A stretch of 64,000 nucleotides of DNA, taken from assembly GCF_900105025.1 (NCBI RefSeq), contig NZ_LT629759.1, positions 496,001-560,000 of the forward strand, written 5' to 3'. Source of the DNA: Parafannyhessea umbonata (lineage in GTDB: Bacteria > Actinomycetota > Coriobacteriia > Coriobacteriales > Atopobiaceae). The notes under the pieces are model-generated. The model did not search any database. It had not been told where the DNA came from and saw only the letters and a program-made list of their open reading frames with translations. The translations under genes were made by a program, and so were the position numbers. Every line of letters starts with the position of its first letter. Position 1 is the first letter of the stretch. This document shows positions 51,698-59,913 of this stretch, in pieces.

Positions 51698-52807
51698 CTA
51701 GCGCGCGTCCGTGCGGCAGTCCGCGGCGTGTGTGCGCTCGAAGTCCTGCATGTAGTCCAGAAGCGCGTCCACGGCCTTCGCCGGGACTGCGTTGTAGCAG
51801 CTTGCGCGCATGCCGCCCAGGATGCGGTGGCCCTTGACGCCCACGATGCTGCGCTCTGCGGCGCCCGCCACAAACTCCGCGTCCAGCTTCGGCGTGGGGC
51901 AGCGGAACGTCACGTTCGCGATGGAGCGCGAGTCGGGCTGCGCGATGGGCGAGAAGAGCGAGCTTCCGTCGATGTAGCCATAGAGGCGGTTGACCTTCTC
52001 CCAATTTCTGGCCTCCATGGCGGCGAGGCCGCCCGTGTCCTCGATCCAGTGGAACACCTTCCCGCACATGTAGATGCCCCACGCGTTTGGCGTGTTGTAC
52101 AGCGAGTCCTTGCTGGCCTGCAGCCTGTAGCCCATGTACGTCGGCACGACGTCGCCAAGCGCCGGGCCGTCGCCAACGAGGTCGTCGCGGCAGATCACGA
52201 CGGTGTTTCCCGCGGGACCGGCGTTCTTCTGGACGCCGGCGTAGATGAGCCCGTAGCGCTCCACGGGCAAAGGGCTCGAGAGGAACATGCTCGAAACGTC
52301 CGCCACGATCGGGACGTCGCCGGTGACGGGGAGCTCGCGCGTCATCGTGCCGTACACGGTCTCGTTCTGGCACAGGTACACGTAGTCCAGCGACTGGTCC
52401 GGCATGACCTCGAGGTGCGGCGTGCGGTCAAAGCCCGTGGGCTCGCTCGTGGCAAGCACGTCCGCCTGGCCGTACTTGCTGGCTTCCTGCCAGGCCTTCT
52501 TCGACCAGTTGCCCGCCACCAGGTAGCCTGCGTGACGGCCGCGCATCAGGTTCATGGGCACGCACGCAAACTGCAGCGTCGCACCACCCTGCATAAACAT
52601 GACGCGATAGTTGTCCGGAATCCCCATAAGGCGCCTGAGCGTCTGCTCCGCGTCGTCCAGGATTGACTGGAAGGTGGAAGATCGATGGCTCATCTCCATG
52701 ACGGACATGCCGCAGCCCTTGTAGTCGAGCATCTCCGCGGCGGCCTCCTTCAGGACCTCCTCGGGCAGAGCCGAGGGCCCCGCGGAAAAGTTAAACGCGC
52801 GTGCCAT
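51698..52807 (-). CDS. serC: Phosphoserine aminotransferase
   Basis: A 369-residue SerC, a class V PLP aminotransferase. The start FNFSAGPSALPEEVL, EMSHRSSTFQ and the PLP lysine in YAGVQKNAGPAG are typical. It turns phosphohydroxypyruvate and glutamate into phosphoserine. GGAGG five bases before ATG 52807 fixes the start. It is first in the serC-serA-DUF1015 unit; a divergent promoter region separates it from the HAD gene on the right. Confidence 0.95.
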   Translation of the reverse strand: MARAFNFSAGPSALPEEVLKEAAAEMLDYKGCGMSVMEMSHRSSTFQSILDDAEQTLRRLMGIPDNYRVMFMQGGATLQFACVPMNLMRGRHAGYLVAGNWSKKAWQEASKYGQADVLATSEPTGFDRTPHLEVMPDQSLDYVYLCQNETVYGTMTRELPVTGDVPIVADVSSMFLSSPLPVERYGLIYAGVQKNAGPAGNTVVICRDDLVGDGPALGDVVPTYMGYRLQASKDSLYNTPNAWGIYMCGKVFHWIEDTGGLAAMEARNWEKVNRLYGYIDGSSLFSPIAQPDSRSIANVTFRCPTPKLDAEFVAGAAERSIVGVKGHRILGGMRASCYNAVPAKAVDALLDYMQDFERTHAADCRTDAR

Positions 52808-53002
52808 CCAAACCTCCCTGTCAAAACGGCTTCGCACCCGTCCCATGCGGGCACATTGGTAGACACACTAACGTACCCGTGTTTCAGGCGTGGAAACTAA
52901 CGCTCTCGCCACATGGTGCCATGGGCGATGCCGCGCGGCTGCGCTATGCTGGTGGCGCACGGGAGGCGGGCGCACAGTGCGCCGCGTGGATCAGGGGGTC
53001 AA

Positions 53003-53731
53003 ATGGGCGAGAAGAACGGGCGTGCTGGCTCGGGCCTTACCGGGACGGAGGCGCCGCATGGGCTTCGGCATGCTGACCCCTCGACCCGTGGCGTAGTCGT
53101 GTTCGACTTTGACGGCACGATCGCCGACACGCTCCCCTCGATCGTGGCCGTGGCGCGCCACGTGCTGAGCGCGTGGGGGCTTCCCCAGGAGCGGCTCGCG
53201 GACTGCCCCAAGCTCGTGGGTCCGCCGTTTCCGCAGGCGTTCAGCATGGTGTTCGGGCTCTCCGAGGCGGATGCGCGCGAGGTAACGCGCCGCTACCGCG
53301 AGGAGTATGGCGCGCTTGGCCCAGAGGCGTGGCCGGCGTTTCCCGGCATGGGCGCGCTGTTGGAAGGCCTCAGGGCGTCCGGCAGGCTGCTGGCGGTCGC
53401 AAGCTCCAAGCGGACCGAGATTCTGCACCGCGCACTTTCTGACGAGGGACTGCTCGGGCGCTTCGACGTCGTGCGCGGCAAGCAGTCCGATGCGCAGCAG
53501 AGTAAGGCGGAGACGCTCTCCGCGGTGCTCGAGGATCTGGGTGTGGCCGCGGACGACGCCGTCATGGTGGGCGACCGCCACTTTGACGTGGACGCGGCGC
53601 TCGCGTGCGGCGTGCCGTGCGTGGGCGTGACGTACGGCGGGACCGCGCCGCTCGGGGAGCTCGAGGAGGCCGGCGCCTGCACCGTGGCGGGAAGCGTCGA
53701 GGAGCTCGGCCACGTCCTTCTCGGCCGCTGA
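53003..53731 (+). CDS. HAD phosphatase, phosphoglycolate phosphatase-like
   Basis: A 242-residue HAD hydrolase: VVVFDFDGTIADTLPS (motif I, near residue 33), LAVASSKRTEI (II), SKAETLSAVL with the Lys (III) and VMVGDRHFDVDAAL (IV), with a helical class I cap. It resembles Gph/PpaX phosphatases. Because it is divergent from serC and no serB is seen here, it could supply phosphoserine phosphatase activity, but cap sequence alone cannot show that. ATG 53003 has GGGGG upstream; about 30 extra residues precede motif I, so the true start could be the GTG near 53099. Confidence 0.78.
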   Translation: MGEKNGRAGSGLTGTEAPHGLRHADPSTRGVVVFDFDGTIADTLPSIVAVARHVLSAWGLPQERLADCPKLVGPPFPQAFSMVFGLSEADAREVTRRYREEYGALGPEAWPAFPGMGALLEGLRASGRLLAVASSKRTEILHRALSDEGLLGRFDVVRGKQSDAQQSKAETLSAVLEDLGVAADDAVMVGDRHFDVDAALACGVPCVGVTYGGTAPLGELEEAGACTVAGSVEELGHVLLGR

Positions 53732-53912
53732 CGCGTCGGTCTGCGCCCCGGACGCCGTACGCCTGCTTCGGGGGCGCTCCACGCCCGCTTGAGTTGCCCC
53801 GCCGCTTGCGGATGCGGCGCGTCTAGCGCTCGCGGCTTGGGGGTACAAGCATGAGCATGGTCCGCGCGCCGCGCGGTCCCAACTGTCTGCCGTCCCAAGG
53901 AGAGGGGTCAAC

Positions 53913-54269
53913 ATGGCTGGTTTCGACGATCTGGGCGATGGCGTCCGCAAGCTGTTCCTGGTGGGCGTGGGCGCGGTGGCGACCGGTGCCGAGAAGTCCA
54001 CGGAGATCGTGAACAAGCTGGTCGAGAAGGGCGAGCTCACCGTGGCCCAGGGCAAGGCCGTGAACGAGGAGCTCAAGCACACCATCAAGAACGCCGCCGG
54101 TGACACCTCGGATGCGGTCCTGCGCGCGAAGCTGAAGGCCATGACGCCCGAGGAGCGCGCGGCCTGGGTGAAGAGCGCCCAGAAGATCGCCGACGACCTC
54201 GATGCCGAGCCCGTTGAGGTCGAGGTCGAGGACGCCGACGATGCCGAGAAGGACAAGCGCGCGGAGTAG
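53913..54269 (+). CDS. Phasin-like small helical protein
   Basis: A 118-residue acidic helical protein: DDLGDGVRKLFLVGVGAVATGAEKSTEIVNKLVEKGELTV resembles the start of phasin-like and AarF-associated small proteins. A coiled-coil middle and an Asp/Glu-rich tail follow. It precedes the AarF/UbiB kinase by 15 bases and is probably its operon partner. Function unknown; no granule biosynthesis genes are nearby. SD AAGGAGAGG precedes the ATG. Confidence 0.65.
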   Translation: MAGFDDLGDGVRKLFLVGVGAVATGAEKSTEIVNKLVEKGELTVAQGKAVNEELKHTIKNAAGDTSDAVLRAKLKAMTPEERAAWVKSAQKIADDLDAEPVEVEVEDADDAEKDKRAE

Positions 54270-54284
54270 GGAAGAGCCACTTTC

Positions 54285-56051
54285 TTGGCAGAGGACAAAA
54301 GGCCAGCCCAGGGCAATCCCTCGGGCGACTTCGATATAAGCGAGCTGGACGACGTCGAGTACCTTGGCAAGTGGTATGAGAGCGTCTCGAAGACGAACAC
54401 CCGTGATGCGGGAACGATAGGCATCCTGGGCGGGCGAAGCGTAGACGCTGGTCCTTACAGAATCACGCGCGCGAAGAAGGCGGCCCGCCTGCGCGAGATT
54501 CTAAGGATTGCGAGCCACTATGACGTCCTACATGGGCTTACGCCCGTCACGCTGCGCAAGCTTCTGGAGGAGCTCGGCCCCACCTTCGTGAAGGCGGGGC
54601 AGATTCTCTCGATGCGTTCGGAGATTCTGCCGCAGAGCTTCTGCGACGAGCTCACGAAGCTGCGGACCGACGTCGAGCCGATGGATCGCGAGGAGGTGCT
54701 CTCCACCCTCAGGGCGGAGTACGACACCCCCATAGAGGAGCTGTTCGACGCGATAGACGACGTCCCGCTTGGCTCCGCCTCCGTCGCACAGGTGCACAAG
54801 GCGCGCCTCGTGACGGGTGAGACGGTGGCGGTGAAGGTCCAGCGCCCCCACGTGAAGGAGATCATGGCGCAGGACATCTCCATCATGCGTTCGCTCGCGA
54901 AGAGGAGCGCCATCGTCATGGGGGACGAGCAGGTACTGGACCTGCAGTCCGTGGTGGACGAGCTGTGGCAGTCCTTCCGGGAGGAGACAGACTTCCTCGT
55001 CGAGGCGAGGAGTCTGGAGGAGTTCCGGCGCAACAACGCGGAGTGTAAGTTCATCGACTGTCCGAAACCCTACCCGCGACTCTGCACGGAGCACGTCGTG
55101 GTGATGGATTACGTCGAGGGGATTCCCATCGACAGTACGGAGCGTCTGAAGGCCGAGGGCTATGACCTCTCGGAGATTGGCGCGAAGCTCGTCGACAACT
55201 ACACGAGCCAGATGCTGGACGACGGGTTCTTCCATGCGGACCCACATCCCGGCAATCTGGTGGTAAAGGGCGGCAAGATCATCTACCTTGACCTCGGCAT
55301 CATGGGGAGGCTGTCCGCCCATGACAGGGCTGCCATGAAGGACATGGTGAACGCCGTCGCCCTGCGCGACTCCGTCGGGCTCAAGAATGGCCTGCTGCGA
55401 TTCTCGGTTTCCGACACCTCCGAGGTCGACCATCCCGGCCTGCTTGCCGACCTCGACTCGATCCTGGACAACTACGGCGAGGCGGACCTCTCGGACCTCG
55501 ACATCGGCGCCTTCCTCAACTCTCTCATCTCAATGGCGCGCAAGAACGGCATCGAGCTTCCGGGTACTGTCACGATGCTCGCAAGGTCGCTCGTCACGCT
55601 CGAGGGTGTCGTGGACGAATTCCTCCCGGGAACGTCCATGATCGACATAGTGCGTGCTCACGTGAAGGCCCATGCTGACCCCGTCGACGTCTCCAAGCGA
55701 GAGCTCAAGCGCCTCGCGCGTGAGTCAATAGCTGCGACGCATGGCCTGCTTGGCGCTGCGTCGCAGGTGTCGACGGCAATGAACATGCTCACGCGTGGAC
55801 AGCTGCGTGTGAACCTCGGACTCGATGGGTACCAAGACCCCATTGGCGACATGGCGCGGGCGGCAGACCGTCTGACGCTCGGCATCATCATCGCGGGCCT
55901 CTTTATCGGCTCGTCGGTCGTGTACTACGCGCGCATAAAGCCCGTGGTCTTCGGCATTCCCGTGATTGGCTTTTTCGGCTACGTCCTCGCGCTTGCGCTT
56001 GGGCTGTGGATTGTGCACCAAGTCGTCAAGGAGAACAGGCACCGCAGGTAG
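54285..56051 (+). CDS. ABC1 kinase family protein (AarF/UbiB-like)
   Basis: A 588-residue protein-kinase-like protein. The ABC1 signature KxGQ is in FVKAGQILSMR, the Ala-rich loop in PLGSASVAQVHKARL, the ion-pair Lys in VAVKVQRP, the catalytic loop FFHADPHPGNLVV, and metal Asp in YLDLGIMG. Two C-terminal hydrophobic helices (about residues 535-580) anchor it. UbiB-type proteins support ubiquinone synthesis, or lipid/quinone handling in organisms without ubiquinone, which is more likely here. The start is TTG with AGGGAAGAG upstream. Confidence 0.9.
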   Translation: MAEDKRPAQGNPSGDFDISELDDVEYLGKWYESVSKTNTRDAGTIGILGGRSVDAGPYRITRAKKAARLREILRIASHYDVLHGLTPVTLRKLLEELGPTFVKAGQILSMRSEILPQSFCDELTKLRTDVEPMDREEVLSTLRAEYDTPIEELFDAIDDVPLGSASVAQVHKARLVTGETVAVKVQRPHVKEIMAQDISIMRSLAKRSAIVMGDEQVLDLQSVVDELWQSFREETDFLVEARSLEEFRRNNAECKFIDCPKPYPRLCTEHVVVMDYVEGIPIDSTERLKAEGYDLSEIGAKLVDNYTSQMLDDGFFHADPHPGNLVVKGGKIIYLDLGIMGRLSAHDRAAMKDMVNAVALRDSVGLKNGLLRFSVSDTSEVDHPGLLADLDSILDNYGEADLSDLDIGAFLNSLISMARKNGIELPGTVTMLARSLVTLEGVVDEFLPGTSMIDIVRAHVKAHADPVDVSKRELKRLARESIAATHGLLGAASQVSTAMNMLTRGQLRVNLGLDGYQDPIGDMARAADRLTLGIIIAGLFIGSSVVYYARIKPVVFGIPVIGFFGYVLALALGLWIVHQVVKENRHRR

Positions 56052-56077
56052 AGGTCTGCGGCGCCCTTGAAGAGTGA

Positions 56078-57607
56078 CTATGAGATGCCGTTGACTGCGA
56101 GCTCCACGACCCTGTAGGCCCCGTCATACACTTCGATGGCGTTTGCCTGCTCGATGCGATCGCACATGAACGAGATGAGGTGCCTGTCCGATTGAAGCGC
56201 GTCGATCATTGACAGGACCTCGGCGGTGTCGTCCATCTCGTACGTTCCATCTCCGACCTCTGCGGCGCGAATCGCACCCCAGGCCTCATGGCCCCCGACG
56301 CGATGAATCATTAGCTTTGGGACCGGGTAGAACGAGAACTCGCTTGGCTTCGTTACCAGGATGTCCGAGCAGCGCATGAGGACGTTCGAGCTGTAGACGG
56401 CCGAGAAGATATCCGCGTCGCAGAACGCATGGATTCCGGAAACGTCCTCATCAAGTGCGCGTTTCGCGAAGGCGCTCACCTCCGAGAAGTCGTCAAAGTG
56501 GATCTGTGCGAGCTCGGAGAGCCCGTGGACGGACGATACGAGGCCGTCCCAGACGTCCCTGTGGTCGCCCACGTTTACGAAGAGCGTCGCCTCATTACGA
56601 CTGACATAGGGGATGAGGTGCCCGATTATCGAGGCGAAGAGATCTTGCTGTGCGCCTGCGCCTCCCACTGAGATGAGGTAGCGCACCGCCCCGCCGCCCA
56701 GCGCGCGTTCCCTACGCGCCGTACAGTCACGGCCGATGTTGCTTACGATCTCGTGATCGACGTAGTGCCCCGTGTAGACGAGAGAGCCCTCTGGCATCGG
56801 CTTAAGCTGACGTGACGGATCCATGCCGCGTAGCTGGTGGTACCCGAGATAGGCGCTCGGCGTCTGAACGGTGTGAATCGACCCCTCCGCAAGGTGAAGC
56901 GCCATCGGCCAGTTGTCTGGGATTGCGTTTACGACGTGAGTGAGACCGGCGTGTACCGCTGCTTGGGATGGCCACACATGCGTACCGATGTAGGGGACGT
57001 CTCGAGGGAGGTCCTGAAAGAGCGGGATGCAGAGTTCGGCGTTCTTCTGGTCTCCAGAATTATAGGAGAGCTTCCTGAAGCCCTCGCTGTTCAGCGGTTC
57101 CCAGAACAGTCTGTCGAAGGCACCTACCCTTTGTGAGAGGCGCGAGCCCATGGAGTAGAGCCCATTCTGGTATTCGATGACCTTCGACCCCGTGCTTTCC
57201 TTGAACGAGGCGAGGTCGAGCCAATAGGGCGTGTAACCCATCGCGTGCGCTGCGGAGGCCATGGCCATCGAGATGCGATAATGGCCGAATCCCATGCGGA
57301 TGTTACCAACGACCACGGGGCTTCCGCCAGCGCTTGGGACCGTCTTCTCGGTCTTCTGGGGCAGCGGCTGTGCCGCCGCGTCCGCGCGGATGTCCAAGGC
57401 GTCAGAACCGTCTGCGAGCACGAGGTCCCTGACGCCCAGCGTCTCGCTGATGACCGGCACGTCTGCGCCCTTGAGGTGATACACGGCGTTCGAGTCGTCC
57501 CCAAACTTCCTGAGGAACTTCTCCTTCGAACGGACCGCCTTCCTGTAAGTGGCCTCGTCCTGGACGTTTCCGAAGGCACTTTTCGCCCTGTCGGTTCCGG
57601 TCGTCAT
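56078..57607 (-). CDS. GT28-like glycosyltransferase homologue (predicted)
   Basis: A 509-residue protein of GT-B appearance. Near residue 100, VVVGNIRMGFGHYRISMAMA is like the GxGH acceptor loop of MurG/MGDG synthase-type enzymes. The C-terminal half has YLISVGGAGAQQDLF and CSDILVTKPSEFSFYPVPKLMI, like the nucleotide-sugar half of GT28. No signal peptide. GGAGG five bases before ATG 57607 fixes the start. It is divergent from the TetR gene, with twin palindromes between them, so it is likely co-regulated with the galactoside genes. Donor and acceptor unknown; family call is by eye. Confidence 0.55.
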   Translation of the reverse strand: MTTGTDRAKSAFGNVQDEATYRKAVRSKEKFLRKFGDDSNAVYHLKGADVPVISETLGVRDLVLADGSDALDIRADAAAQPLPQKTEKTVPSAGGSPVVVGNIRMGFGHYRISMAMASAAHAMGYTPYWLDLASFKESTGSKVIEYQNGLYSMGSRLSQRVGAFDRLFWEPLNSEGFRKLSYNSGDQKNAELCIPLFQDLPRDVPYIGTHVWPSQAAVHAGLTHVVNAIPDNWPMALHLAEGSIHTVQTPSAYLGYHQLRGMDPSRQLKPMPEGSLVYTGHYVDHEIVSNIGRDCTARRERALGGGAVRYLISVGGAGAQQDLFASIIGHLIPYVSRNEATLFVNVGDHRDVWDGLVSSVHGLSELAQIHFDDFSEVSAFAKRALDEDVSGIHAFCDADIFSAVYSSNVLMRCSDILVTKPSEFSFYPVPKLMIHRVGGHEAWGAIRAAEVGDGTYEMDDTAEVLSMIDALQSDRHLISFMCDRIEQANAIEVYDGAYRVVELAVNGIS

Positions 57608-57637
57608 CGATTCCTCCTTGACGGTGCGGTCAACGGC

Positions 57638-57654
57638 TGATAGTCTGACTATCA
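57638..57654. promoter_or_regulatory. TetR operator candidate 1
   Basis: Perfect palindrome TGATAGT-CTG-ACTATCA, one base apart from a second related palindrome, 43 bases before the TetR start and 30 before the divergent gene start. Confidence 0.75.
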
Positions 57655-57655
57655 A

Positions 57656-57676
57656 AGTGATAGATAGACTATCACT
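57656..57676. promoter_or_regulatory. TetR operator candidate 2
   Basis: Perfect palindrome with 8-base arms AGTGATAG and CTATCACT around ATAGA. Shares the TGATAG/CTATCA half-sites with the neighbouring palindrome, which suggests two repressor dimers bound side by side. Confidence 0.75.
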
Positions 57677-57697
57677 CACTTGGAGAGGGAGTCAAGT

Positions 57698-58378
57698 ATG
57701 GCATCCGAGAGGACGGGAGATAGCTTGCTAGTGGCCAGGCAGCAAGACGCCAAGGCCAAGCCGGAGGCGGTGCGTGACGAGTGGGTTGTGGAGTGCGCCG
57801 CCCAGCTCTTTCTCGAGGGCGGGCTCTCAAGCGTGAAGATGACGGACATTGCGGATGCCTCTGGGGTTGGTGTCGCGACCCTCTACAGACGCTTCAAGTC
57901 AAAGACCCGGCTGTCGGTGGAGGCCGCCACGCTTCTCTGGAAGAGGTTCAACGAGCGGATATGCGAGCTCGTGGAATCGGATGACTTCCTCGTCATGAAC
58001 GGGGCCGACCGTCTCGAGACGCTGCTCAGGGAGTATGGGGCGCACTATGTCGCGAATCGGGAGTTTGTGAGCTTCCTAGACGAGTTCGACCACCTCGTTC
58101 TTTCTGAGGGGGTCGAAGGCGGGGAGCTAGAGGGCTACGGTCGCGAGGTCGATTCGTTCTACATCATCTTCGACGATGCGTATAAGCTGGGCGTCTCGGA
58201 TGGCTCGGTGCTAATCCTTCCCGACTTCGCGACGTTCTATAAGAGCGTCGCGCATGCCCTCGTCAGCGTCGCGGAGAAGATGGCCCGCGGGGAGGTCATC
58301 CCCTCAGATGACTTCTCCGATGGCATGGAGGAGCTTGACTGCATTGTCGATATGGCCGTGAAGTACGTGAGGAAGTAG
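57698..58378 (+). CDS. TetR family transcriptional regulator
   Basis: A 226-residue TetR regulator. The helix-turn-helix is KMTDIADASGVGVATLYRRFKSK (in part), residues about 45-68; the ligand-binding part is acidic and all-helical. It probably represses itself, the divergent glycosyltransferase-like gene and the downstream galactoside genes by way of the twin palindromes. GGAGAGGGA before ATG 57698 sets the start. Confidence 0.88.
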   Translation: MASERTGDSLLVARQQDAKAKPEAVRDEWVVECAAQLFLEGGLSSVKMTDIADASGVGVATLYRRFKSKTRLSVEAATLLWKRFNERICELVESDDFLVMNGADRLETLLREYGAHYVANREFVSFLDEFDHLVLSEGVEGGELEGYGREVDSFYIIFDDAYKLGVSDGSVLILPDFATFYKSVAHALVSVAEKMARGEVIPSDDFSDGMEELDCIVDMAVKYVRK

Positions 58379-58452
58379 GCCGGCGGATTCGGATGCCTGT
58401 GTGGTGGGCTTGTCTGCGGCGGCGAGGAAATGCTGCCGGAAAGGGACGTGAT

Positions 58453-59835
58453 ATGGGCGAGAAGAGACTTGCGAACGGTACCGTGATCAGGAAGTTCGCT
58501 ATTGGGCAGCTTGGTTGGGCGATTCTCTCTGGAATCATAAGCAACTGGCTCGTCTACTACTACATGCCCTCCGAGACGCTCGTCAAGCAGGGGATGACGG
58601 TCTTCATCACGCAGGGCATCGTGTTCGCGGGCCTCACGGTCATCGGAATCATCACGGCGTGCGGGCGTCTCCTCGACGGCTTCATCGATCCGTTCATCGC
58701 CTCCAAGTCCGATTCACTTGCATGTCCGCTCGGGCGCAGGATACCTTTCATGAGGAAAGCGGCCGCGCCATTTGCCGCAATGACCGTCTTGGTGTTCGTC
58801 ATTCCGGGAACGTCAAGCGTGGTGGCGAACAACGTCCTACTCTTCGTGTGCCTGATGCTTTTCTATATAACGCTCTCGCTCTACTGCACGCCCTTCAACG
58901 CGCTCATCCCCGAGCTCGGCCGAACGCAGGAGCTGCGCGTCAACCTCTCGACCTACATCTCGGTAACCTATTTCGTGGGCACTGCGGCCGCATACCTCGT
59001 TACCGCGTTGGCGGGTATCCTCGAGCCATCTCTGGGTCCCGTCACGAGCTTCAGGGTCACGGTGGCCATGCTGGCGGTCGTTGCCCTCGCGTGCATGCTC
59101 GTACCCGCCTTTGGTATCGACGAAAATCTCTATGCGGACACTCAGCCGAGCTCGACACCCATGGGGCAGTCCGTCGCGAAGACGTTCAAGAACCGCGAGT
59201 TCCAGATCTTCGAGGGCTCCGACGTCCTGTACTGGGTGTCAATCACGATGTTCCAGACGGGGCTGCCATATTACGTCACGGAGCTGATGGGCTTCGACGA
59301 CTCCTGGACGTTCGTCTTCTTCGCTGCCATGACGCTCATCTCCCTCATGTTCTACGCACCCGTCAATGTTCTGGCAAAGCGCATCGGCAAGAAGAAGCTT
59401 GTCGCCTTCGCATTTTTCTTCTTCTGCCTCGCGTTTGCCGTGACGTCGGTGTGTGGACAGTTCGGAGTGCCTCAGATTGCGTGGGGTGTGGTCGTGGCCT
59501 TCCTGGCAGCGGTTCCCATGGCCATACTGGGAATCCTGCCCCAGGCGGTGCTCGCTGACATCGCCGAGGCAGATGCCGTTCAGACGGGAGAGAACCGCGA
59601 GGGTATGTTCTATGCCGCACGTACGTTCAGTATGACGCTTGGGCAGACCCTTGCGATGGTGCTCTTCACCTCGATCTCCTCCACTGCCGCAGGTGGTCTG
59701 GGGTATAGGCTCACCGCAATCGTTGCGACGGCGTTCTGTCTGATAGCGGGTCTTGTGTTCACGCGCTACCACGAGGGGAAGGTGCTGGGCGTCATTTCCG
59801 CACGGGGCGCCGATGACGTGTCTGCGTCCGAGTAA
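58453..59835 (+). CDS. GPH family sugar:cation symporter (MelB-like)
   Basis: A 460-residue, 12-helix glycoside-pentoside-hexuronide symporter. It shows GWAILSGIISNWLVYYYMP in helix 1, GRLLDGFIDPFIASKSD (the conserved cation-site Asp), CPLGRRIPFM in the first cytoplasmic loop and NREGMFYAARTF in the second half. The neighbouring alpha-galactosidase points to melibiose, raffinose or another alpha-galactoside. GGAAAGGGA lies 6 bases before ATG 58453, which itself starts a GGGCGAGAAG copy. Confidence 0.85.
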   Translation: MGEKRLANGTVIRKFAIGQLGWAILSGIISNWLVYYYMPSETLVKQGMTVFITQGIVFAGLTVIGIITACGRLLDGFIDPFIASKSDSLACPLGRRIPFMRKAAAPFAAMTVLVFVIPGTSSVVANNVLLFVCLMLFYITLSLYCTPFNALIPELGRTQELRVNLSTYISVTYFVGTAAAYLVTALAGILEPSLGPVTSFRVTVAMLAVVALACMLVPAFGIDENLYADTQPSSTPMGQSVAKTFKNREFQIFEGSDVLYWVSITMFQTGLPYYVTELMGFDDSWTFVFFAAMTLISLMFYAPVNVLAKRIGKKKLVAFAFFFFCLAFAVTSVCGQFGVPQIAWGVVVAFLAAVPMAILGILPQAVLADIAEADAVQTGENREGMFYAARTFSMTLGQTLAMVLFTSISSTAAGGLGYRLTAIVATAFCLIAGLVFTRYHEGKVLGVISARGADDVSASE

Positions 59836-59913
59836 AGTGGCAACAATGGGAGTGGTGCCGTCGCTGTGACGTGCATGGGCTTTGATTGTTGCACATGGGG
59901 AGGATGCGGGAAG

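Noticed and set aside
52808-53002. A separate small gene between serC and the HAD phosphatase
   Set aside because: Open frames there have no SD and no coding character; the region is better read as a divergent promoter.
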